Source: Cercis canadensis
Taxonomy: Eukaryota; Streptophyta; Magnoliopsida; Fabales; Fabaceae
Length of the DNA stretch: 64,000 bases
NCBI GenBank assembly: GCA_003255065.1
Contig: QAOA01001448.1
Span: forward strand, 1,648,554 to 1,712,553
Reading direction: 5' to 3'
Every line of letters begins with the position of its first letter. The first letter of the stretch is position 1. Below are positions 54,561 through 64,000 of the stretch, one piece after another. The notes under the pieces are model-generated. The model saw nothing but the letters and a program-made list of their open reading frames with translations, had not been told where the DNA came from and made no database searches. The position numbers were made by a program, and so were the translations under genes.

Positions 54561-57546
54561 CCGTCGGTGTCACACAAGAAAGCAATTCCGGGGGGAGGTG
54601 GAGTGACGTGCAAGAAACCGACAAGCGGAGTGTCCGACACAAGAAAGCAGTCGTTGGGCGAGATGGAATGACGCGCAAGAAACCAGTCTACAAGCGAGTC
54701 GCCTGACGCGCAGGAAAGCAACCAACCAGCAAGATGGAGTGATGAGCCAGAAAGCAGTGCTAGGAGGAGATTGTGTGACACGCAAGAAAGCAGTCCTCGG
54801 GATAGAACGAGTACTCGACTTGACTCGCAAGAAAGGAATCCACCGGTGAGAGGAATGCCGTAGATGAAAAACAATCCCACGGGGCGAAGGAGTAACGAGC
54901 ACAGGAGCAGTCTTCGGGGCAGTTGGAGTGCCGCGTAGGAAAGCAAACCACCAGTTATTGGAGCGACGCACTAGAAAGCAGTCCTCGGGGGAGATGGATT
55001 GGCGTGCAAGAAAGCAAATTCTCGGGGGGCGATGGATTGACGTGGCAAGAAAGCAATTCTCAGGGGAGACAGAGTCACGCGCAAGAAATCATTCAACAGG
55101 CGAGAAGAGTGGCACACAAGACAGGAGTCCTTGGAACGCGCAAGAAACCATTCAACAGGCGCGAGTAGAGTGGCACACAGGAGAGGAGTCCTTGGGGGAG
55201 ATGGAGTGTCGCGCAAGCAAGAAAGTAATCCACCAGTGAACAGAGTGTGTCATACAAGAACGAACTCCTCGGGGGAGATGGAGTGACGCGCAAGAAAACA
55301 ATCTCAGAGCGAGTGGCGTGATGCGCAAGAAAGCAATCCGCGGGGAAGTAAAGATTGACGCCCAAGAGAGAGCAATTCTCACGGGGGGAGATAGAGTGAC
55401 GCACAAGAAAACCGGTCAACAAACGAGCAGAGTGAGGCGCAAGAAAGCAGTCCTCGGGCGACACGTCACCCAAAAGAAACTAGTCCGTCGGTGTCGCACA
55501 AGAAAGCAATTCCTGGGGGAGGTGGAGTGACGTGCAAGGAACCGACAAGCGGAGTGTCAGACACAAGAAAGCAGTCGGGTTGGGTGAGATGGACTGACGC
55601 GCAAGAAACCAATCTACCAGCGGACGCGCAGGAAAGCAACCAACCAGAGAGATGGAGTGATGAGCCAGAAAGCAGTGCTAGGAAGAGATTGTGTGAAGTG
55701 ACGCGCAAGAAACCAATCTACAAGCGAGTCGCTTGACGCACATGGAGGCAACCAACCAGCAAGATGGACTGATGGGCCAGAAAGCAGTGCTAGGAGGAGA
55801 TTGTGTGACACGCAAGAAAGCAGTCCTCGGGATAGAACGAGTACTCGACTTGACTCGCAAGAAAGGAATCCACCGGTGAGAGGAATGACGTAGATGAAAA
55901 ACAATTCCACGGGGCGAAGGAGTGACGAGCACGGGAGCAGTCTTCGGGGCAGTTAGAGTGCCGCGTAGGAAAGTAAACCACCAGTTATTAGAGCGACGCA
56001 CTAGAAAGCAGTCCTCGGGGGAGATGGATTGGCGTGCAAGAAAGCAAATTCTCGGGGGGCGACGGATTGACGTGGCAAGAAAGCAATTCTCAGGGGAGAT
56101 AGAGTCACGCGCAAGAAACCATTCAACAGGCGAGAAGAGTGGCACACAAGACAGGAGTCCTTGGGGGAGATGGAGTGTCGCGCAAGCAAGAAAGTAATCC
56201 ACCAGTGAACAGAGTGTGTCATACAAGAACGAACTCCTCGGGGGAGATGGAGTGACGCGCAAGAAAACAATCTCAGAGCGAGTGGCGTGGTACGCAAGAA
56301 AGCAATCCGTGGGGAAGTAAAGATTGACGCCCAAGAGAGAGCAATTCTCACGGAGGGGAGATAGAGTGACACACAAGAAAACCGGTCAACAAACGAGCAG
56401 AGTGAGGCGCAACAAAGCAGTCCTCGGGCGACACGTCACCCAAAAGAAAACTAGTCCGTCGGTGTCGCACAAGAAAGCAATTCCTGGGGGAGGTGGGGTG
56501 ACGTGCATGAAACCGACAAGCGGAGTGTCCGACACAAGAAAGCAGTCGTTGGGCGAGATGGAGTGACGCGCAAGAAACCATTCTACAAGCGAGTCGCTTG
56601 ACGCGCAGGAAGGCAGTCAACCAGCAAGATGGAGTTATGAGACAGAAAGCAGTGATAGGAGGAGATTGTGTGACACGCAAGAAAGCAGTCCTCGAGATAG
56701 AACGAGTACTCGACTTGACTCGCAAGAGAGGAATCCACCGGTGAATGTCATACAAGAACGAACTCCTCGGGGGAGATGGAGTGACGCACAATAAAACAAT
56801 CTCAGAGCGAGTGGCGTGATGCGCAAGAAAGCAATCCGTGGGGAAGTAAAGATTGACGCTCAAGAGAGAGCAATTGTCACGGGGGGAGATAGAGTGACGC
56901 ACAAGAAAACCGGTCAACAAACGAGCAGAGTGAGGCGCAAGAAAGCAGTCCTCGGGCGACACGTCACCCAAAAGAAAACTAGTCCGTCGGTGACGCATAA
57001 GAAAGCAATTCCTGGGGGAGGTGGGGTGACGTGCAAGAAACCGACAAGCGGAGTGTCCGACACAAGAAAGCAGTCGTTGGGCGAGATGGAGTGACGCGCA
57101 AGAAACCAATCTACAAGCGAGTCGCTTGACGCGCAGGAAGGCAGTCAACCAGCAAGATGGAGTGATGAGCCAGAAAGCAGTGCTAGGAGGACTTGACGCG
57201 CAGGAAGGCAACCAACTAGCAAGATGGAGTGATGAGCAAGAAAGCAGTCCTAGGAGGAGATTGTGTGACACGCAAGAAAGCAGTCCTCGGGATAGAACGA
57301 GTACTCGACTTGACTCGCAAGAAAGGAATCCACCGGTGAGAGGAATGGCGTAGACGAAAAACAATCCCACGGGGCGAAGGAGTGACGAGCACGGGAGCAG
57401 TCTTCAGGGCAGTTGGAGTGCCGCGTAGGAAAGCAAACCACCAGTTATTGGAGCGATGCACTAGAAAGCAGTCCTCGGGGGAGATGGATTGGCGGGAAAG
57501 AAAGCAAATTCTCGGGGGGCGATGGATTGACGTGGCAAGAAAGCAA

Positions 57547-60500
57547 TTCTCAGGGGAGATAGAGTCACGCGCAAGAAACCATTCAACAGGCGAGAAGAGT
57601 GGCACACAAGACAGGAGTCCTTGGGGGAGATGGAGTGTCGCGCAAGCAAGAAAGTAATCCCACCAGTGAACAGAGTGTGTCATACAAGAACGAACTCCTC
57701 GGGGGAGATGGAGTGACGCGCAAGAAAACAATCTCAGAGCGAGTGGCGTGATGCGCAAGAAAGCAATCCGCGGGGAAGTAAAGATTGACGCCCAAGAGAG
57801 AGCAATTCTCACGGGGGGAGATAGAGTGACGCACAAGAAAACCGGTCAACAAACGAGCAGAGTGAGGCGCAAGAAAGCAGTCCTCGGGCGACACGTCACC
57901 CAAAAGAAACTAGTCCGTCGGTGTCGCACAAGAAAGCAATTCCTGGGGGAGGTGGAGTGACGCGCAAGAAACCGACAAGCGGAGTGTCCGACACAAGAAA
58001 GCAGTCGTTGGGCGAGATGGAGTGACGCGCAAGAAACCAATCTACAAGCGAGTCGCTTGACGCGCAGGAAGGCAACCAACCAGCAAGATGGAGTGATGAG
58101 CCAGAAAGCAGTGCTAGGAGGAGATTGTGTGACACGCAAGAAAGCAGTCCTCGGGATAGAACGAGTACTCGACTTGACTCGCAAGAAAGGAATCCACCGG
58201 TGAGAGGAATGGCGTAGACGAAAAACAATCCCACGGGGGCGAAGGAGTGACGAGCACGGGAGCAGTCTTCGGGGCAGTTGGAGTGCCGCGTAGGAAAGCA
58301 AACCACCAGTTATTGGAGCGACGCACTAGAAAGCAGTCCTCGGGGGAGATGGATTGGCGCGCAAGAAAGCAAATTCTCGGGGGGGCGATGGATTGACGTG
58401 GCAAGAAAGCAATTCTCAGGGGAGATAGAGTCACGCGCAAGAAACCATTCAACAGGCGAGAAGAGTGGCACACAAGACAGGAGTCCTTGGGGGAGATGGA
58501 GTGTCGCGCAAGCAAGAAAGTAATCCCACCAGTGAACAGAGTGTGTCATACAAGAACGAACTCCTCGGGGGAGATGGAGTGACGCGCAAGAAAACAATCT
58601 CAGAGCGAGTGGCGTGATGCGCAAGAAAGCAATCCGCGGGGAAGTAAAGATTGACGCCCAAGAGAGAGCAATTCTCACGGGGGGAGATAGAGTGACGCAC
58701 AAGAAAACCGGTCAACAAACGAGCAGAGTGAGGCGCAAGAAAGCAGTCCTCGGGCGACACGTCACCCAAAAGAAACTAGTCCGTCGGTGTCGCACAAGAA
58801 AGCAATTCCTGGGGGAGGTGGAGTGACGCGCAAGAAACCGACAAGCGGAGTGTCCGACACAAGAAAGCAGTCGTTGGGCGAGATGGAGTGACGCGCAAGA
58901 AACCAATCTACAAGCGAGTCGCTTGACGCGCAGGAAGGCAACCAACCAGCAAGATGGAGTGATGAGCCAGAAAGCAGTGCTAGGAGGAGATTGTGTGACA
59001 CGCAAGAAAGCAGTCCTCGGGATAGAACGAGTACTCGACTTGACTCGCAAGAAAGGAATCCACCGGTGAGAGGAATGGCGTAGACGAAAAACAATCCCAC
59101 GGGGGCGAAGGAGTGACGAGCACGGGAGCAGTCTTCGGGGCAGTTGGAGTGCCGCGTAGGAAAGCAAACCACCAGTTATTGGAGCGACGCACTAGAAAGC
59201 AGTCCTCGGGGGAGATGGATTGGCGCGCAAGAAAGCAAATTCTCGGGGGGGCGATGGATTGACGTGGCAAGAAAGCAATTCTCAGGGGAGATAGAGTCAC
59301 GCGCAAGAAACCATTCAACAGGCGAGAAGAGTGGCACACAAGACAGGAGTCCTTGGGGGAGATGGAGTGTCGCGCAAGCAAGAAAGTAATCCCACCAGTG
59401 AACAGAGTGTGTCATACAAGAACGAACTCCTCGGGGGAGATGGAGTGACGCGCAAGAAAACAATCTCAGAGCGAGTGGCGTGATGCGCAAGAAAGCAATC
59501 CGCGGGGAAGTAAAGATTGACGCCCAAGAGAGAGCAATTCTCACGGGGGGAGATAGAGTGACGCACAAGAAAACCGGTCAACAAACGAGCAGAGTGAGGC
59601 GCAAGAAAGCAGTCCTCGGGCGACACGTCACCCAAAAGAAACTAGTCCGTCGGTGTCGCACAAGAAAGCAATTCCTGGGGGAGGTGGAGTGACGCGCAAG
59701 AAACCGACAAGCGGAGTGTCCGACACAAGAAAGCAGTCGTTGGGCGAGATGGAGTGACGCGCAAGAAACCAATCTACAAGCGAGTCGCTTGACGCGCAGG
59801 AAGGCAACCAACCAGCAAGATGGAGTGATGAGCCAGAAAGCAGTGCTAGGAGGAGATTGTGTGACACGCAAGAAAGCAGTCCTCGGGATAGAACGAGTAC
59901 TCGACTTGACTCGCAAGAAAGGAATCCACCGGTGAGAGGAATGGCGTAGACGAAAAACAATCCCACGGGGGCGAAGGAGTGACGAGCACGGGAGCAGTCT
60001 TCGGGGCAGTTGGAGTGCCGCGTAGGAAAGCAAACCACCAGTTATTGGAGCGACGCACTAGAAAGGAGTCCTCGGGGGAGATGGATTGGCGCGCAAGAAA
60101 GCAAATTCTCGGGGGGGCGATGGATTGACGTGGCAAGAAAGCACTTCTCAGGGGAGATAGAGTCACGCGCAAGAAACCATTCAACAGGCGAGAAGAGTGG
60201 CACACAAGACAGGAGTCCTTGGGGGAGATGGAGTGTCGCGCAAGCAAGAAAGTAATCCCACCAGTGAACAGAGTGTGTCATACAAGAACGAACTCCTCGG
60301 GGGAGATGGAGTGACGCGCAAGAAAACAATCTCAGAGCGAGTGGCGTGATGCGCAAGAAAGCAATCCGCGGGGAAGTAAAGATTGACGCCCAAGAGAGAG
60401 CAATTCTCACGGGGGGAGATAGAGTGACGCACAAGAAAACCGGTCAACAAACGAGCAGAGTGAGGCGCAAGAAAGCAGTCCTCGGGCGACACGTCACCCA

Positions 60501-62912
60501 AAAGAAACTAGTCCGTCGGTGTCGCACAAGAAAGCAATTCCTGGGGGAGGTGGAGTGACGCGCAAGAAACCGACAAGCGGAGTGTCCGACACAAGAAAGC
60601 AGTCGTTGGGCGAGATGGAGTGACGCGCAAGAAACCAATCTACAAGCGAGTCGCTTGACGCGCAGGAAGGCAACCAACCAGCAAGATGGAGTGATGAGCC
60701 AGAAAGCAGTGCTAGGAGGAGATTGTGTGACACGCAAGAAAGCAGTCCTCGGGATAGAACGAGTACTCGACTTGACTCGCAAGAAAGGAATCCACCGGTG
60801 AGAGGAATGGCGTAGACGAAAAACAATCCCACGGGGGCGAAGGAGTGACGAGCACGGGAGCAGTCTTCGGGGCAGTTGGAGTGCCGCGTAGGAAAGCAAA
60901 CCACCAGTTATTGGAGCGACGCACTAGAAAGCAGTCCTCGGGGGAGATGGATTGGCGCGCAAGAAAGCAAATTCTCGGGGGGGCGATGGATTGACGTGGC
61001 AAGAAAGCAATTCTCAGGGGAGATAGAGTCACGCGCAAGAAACCATTCAACAGGCGAGAAGAGTGGCACACAAGACAGGAGTCCTTGGGGGAGATGGAGT
61101 GTCGCGCAAGCAAGAAAGTAATCCCACCAGTGAACAGAGTGTGTCATACAAGAACGAACTCCTCGGGGGAGATGGAGTGACGCGCAAGAAAACAATCTCA
61201 GAGCGAGTGGCGTGATGCGCAAGAAAGCAATCCGCGGGGAAGTAAAGATTGACGCCCAAGAGAGAGCAATTCTCACGGGGGGAGATAGAGTGACGCACAA
61301 GAAAACCGGTCAACAAACGAGCAGAGTGAGGCGCAAGAAAGCAGTCCTCGGGCGACACGTCACCCAAAAGAAACTAGTCCGTCGGTGTCGCACAAGAAAG
61401 CAATTCCTGGGGGAGGTGGAGTGACGCGCAAGAAACCGACAAGCGGAGTGTCCGACACAAGAAAGCAGTCGTTGGGCGAGATGGAGTGACGCGCAAGAAA
61501 CCAATCTACAAGCGAGTCGCTTGACGCGCAGGAAGGCAACCAACCAGCAAGATGGAGTGATGAGCCAGAAAGCAGTGCTAGGAGGAGATTGTGTGACACG
61601 CAAGAAAGCAGTCCTCGGGATAGAACGAGTACTCGACTTGACTCGCAAGAAAGGAATCCACCGGTGAGAGGAATGGCGTAGACGAAAAACAATCCCACGG
61701 GGGCGAAGGAGTGACGAGCACGGGAGCAGTCTTCGGGGCAGTTGGAGTGCCGCGTAGGAAAGCAAACCACCAGTTATTGGAGCGACGCACTAGAAAGCAG
61801 TCCTCGGGGGAGATGGATTGGCGCGCAAGAAAGCAAATTCTCGGGGGGGCGATGGATTGACGTGGCAAGAAAGCAATTCTCAGGGGAGATAGAGTCACGC
61901 GCAAGAAACCATTCAACAGGCGAGAAGAGTGGCACACAAGACAGGAGTCCTTGGGGGAGATGGAGTGTCGCGCAAGCAAGAAAGTAATCCCACCAGTGAA
62001 CAGAGTGTGTCATACAAGAACGAACTCCTCGGGGGAGATGGAGTGACGCGCAAGAAAACAATCTCAGAGCGAGTGGCGTGATGCGCAAGAAAGCAATCCG
62101 CGGGGAAGTAAAGATTGACGCCCAAGAGAGAGCAATTCTCACGGGGGGAGATAGAGTGACGCACAAGAAAACCGGTCAACAAACGAGCAGAGTGAGGCGC
62201 AAGAAAGCAGTCCTCGGGCGACACGTCACCCAAAAGAAACTAGTCCGTCGGTGTCGCACAAGAAAGCAATTCCTGGGGGAGGTGGAGTGACGCGCAAGAA
62301 ACCGACAAGCGGAGTGTCCGACACAAGAAAGCAGTCGTTGGGCGAGATGGAGTGACGCGCAAGAAACCAATCTACAAGCGAGTCGCTTGACGCGCAGGAA
62401 GGCAACCAACCAGCAAGATGGAGTGATGAGCCAGAAAGCAGTGCTAGGAGGAGATTGTGTGACACGCAAGAAAGCAGTCCTCGGGATAGAACGAGTACTC
62501 GACTTGACTCGCAAGAAAGGAATCCACCGGTGAGAGGAATGGCGTAGACGAAAAACAATCCCACGGGGGCGAAGGAGTGACGAGCACGGGAGCAGTCTTC
62601 GGGGCAGTTGGAGTGCCGCGTAGGAAAGCAAACCACCAGTTATTGGAGCGACGCACTAGAAAGGAGTCCTCGGGGGAGATGGATTGGCGCGCAAGAAAGC
62701 AAATTCTCGGGGGGGCGATGGATTGACGTGGCAAGAAAGCACTTCTCAGGGGAGATAGAGTCACGCGCAAGAAACCATTCAACAGGCGAGAAGAGTGGCA
62801 CACAAGACAGGAGTCCTTGGGGGAGATGGAGTGTCGCGCAAGCAAGAAAGTAATCCCACCAGTGAACAGAGTGTGTCATACAAGAACGAACTCCTCGGGG
62901 GAGATGGAGTGA
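57547..62912 (+). repeat. Highly homogenised satellite A stretch with 2598 bp trimer pattern
   Basis: Units starting at 58278, 59144, 60010, 60876, 61742 and 62608 are exactly 866 bp apart. They appear identical except for two sites: G for C in GAAAGGAGTCC and C for A in GCACTTCTC, both only at 60066/60144 and 62664/62742. The order is S-S-R-S-S-R, so the true period is 2598 bp. I noticed no other difference between the two trimers. Confidence 0.85.
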
Positions 62913-64000
62913 CGGGCAAGAAAACAATCTCAGAGCGAGATGCGTGATGCGCAAGAAAGCAATCCGCGGGGAAGCAAAGATTGACGCCCCAGAGAGAGCA
63001 ATTCTCACGGGGGGAGATAGAGTGACGCACAAGAAAACCGGTCAACAAACGATCAGAGTGAGGCGCAAGAAAGCAGTCCTCGGGCGACACGCCACCCAAA
63101 AGAAACTAGTCCGTCGGTGTCGCACAAGAAAGCAATTCCTGGGGGAGGTGGAGTGACGCGCAAGAAACCGACAAGCGGAGTGTCCGACACAAGAAAGCAG
63201 TCGTTGGGCGAGATGGAGTGACGCGCAAGAAACCAATCTACAAGCGAGTCGCTTGACGCACAGGAAGGCATTCAACCAGCAAGATTGAGTGATGAGCCAG
63301 AAAGCAGTGCTAGGAGGAAAGCGAGTCGCTTGACGCGCAGGAAGGCAACCAACAAGCAAGATGGTGTGATGAGCCAGAAAGCAGTGCTAGGAGGAGATTG
63401 TGTGACACGCAAGAAAGCAGTCCTCGGGATAGAACGAGTACTCGACTTGACTCGCAAGAAAGGAATCCACCGGTGAGAGGAATGGGCGTAGACGAAAAAC
63501 AATCCCACGGGGCGAAGGAGTGACGAGCACGGGAGCAGTCTTCGGGGCAGTTGGAGTGCTGCGTAGGAAAGCAAAACACCAGTTATTGGAGCGACGCACT
63601 AGAAAGCAGTCCTCGGGTGCGTAGGAAAGCAAACCACCAGTTATTGGAGTGACGCACTAGAAAACAGTCCTCGGGGGAGATGGATTGGCGCGCAAGAAAG
63701 CAAATTCTCGGGGGGGGGGGGGATTGACGTGGCAAGAAAGCACTTCTCAGGGGAGATAGAGTCACGCGCAAGAAACCATTCAACAGGCGAGAAGAGTGGC
63801 ACACAAGACAGGAGTCCTTGGGGGAGATGGAGTGTAGCGCAAGCAAGAAAGTAATCCCACCAGTGAACAGAGTGTGTCATAAGCAAGAAAGTAATCCCAC
63901 CAGTGTACAGAGTGTGTCATACAAGAACTAACTCCTCGGGGGAGATGGAGTGACGCGCAGGAAACCAATCTCAGAGCGAGTGGCGTGATGCGCAAGAAAG

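Larger units (their letters stand above)
51069..64000 (+). repeat. Satellite A array, block 9 (right subtype), running off the window
   Basis: About 15 units. The left half (51-57.5 kb) is broken by small duplications and deletions: a 244 bp local repeat at about 51950-52680, a ~120 bp duplication near 52990-53130 and partial units at 55130, 55620, 56740 and 57190. The right half is very regular at 866 bp until about 62913, after which differences and duplications reappear (63270-63360, 63600-63660, 63870-63910). No gene. Confidence 0.95.

Noticed and set aside
57721-58000. CRISPR-like pattern of ~36 bp repeats
   Set aside because: There are no unique spacers between constant repeats; all subunits diverge continuously, no cas genes occur, and the context is a plant satellite.
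63708-63722. G-run of about 14 bases as a possible G-quadruplex or special signal
   Set aside because: It replaces the normal GGGGGGGCGATGG of the unit and is most likely slippage or a base-calling problem; a similar G-run occurs near 37213.

Overview
The window is plant nuclear heterochromatin with no host gene that I can recognise. Plant origin is inferred from Ty3/gypsy LTR elements primed by tRNA-Asp (as in the Athila group), from a chromovirus pol fragment whose YFDD context resembles the CRM clade, and from long satellite arrays. Almost all long reading frames are by-products of satellite periodicity. The species cannot be named from sequence alone; an angiosperm, probably a eudicot, is a guess.

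Two satellites dominate. Satellite A fills about 36 kb in blocks (1915-4370, 10839-12166, 13586-17298, 23823-27075, 31837-32162, 33561-34379, 34428-37996, 42829-50652, 51069-64000), all in one orientation except a short inverted piece at 30863-31019. It is hierarchical: a diverged ~36 bp subunit, about 24 of which make an ~862-866 bp unit, and near the right end the 866 bp units alternate in an S-S-R trimer of 2598 bp. Three regional sequence subtypes occur (left 3-27 kb, middle 33-38 kb, right 43-64 kb), and a right-type tract lies out of place at 1915-2830. Satellite B is a 104 bp tandem repeat (39533-42828) with two inverted relatives at 30261-30490. It is itself built from three ~35 bp pieces and looks like a distant relative of the satellite A subunit in opposite orientation.

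Satellite A is interrupted by one family of non-autonomous LTR retrotransposons (LTR ~1.4 kb, TGATGA...TCATCA ends, tRNA-Asp primer site, GTGTGGGGG-type polypurine tract). There is one complete element with a 5 bp target duplication (4371-10838), one almost complete (17299-23822), a 5' end at the left edge (1-1914), a plus-strand deletion derivative (27076-30260), a solo LTR (12167-13585), a rearranged LTR at the A/B satellite border (37997-39532) and two LTR scraps (34380-34427, 50653-51068). These elements keep only a gag C-terminal region with a Cys-rich module repeat and a ~19-codon relic of reverse transcriptase. A scrambled chromovirus lies at 31020-33560 among assembly gaps.

The strangest signal is two short tracts inside satellite A (44493-44521 and 48739-48764). 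There the local sequence is replaced, base for base, by its complement without reversal. Neither inversion nor ordinary template switching can produce this. A data-processing error is the leading explanation, but both tracts fall in the same register of the 36 bp subunit and deserve direct checking.
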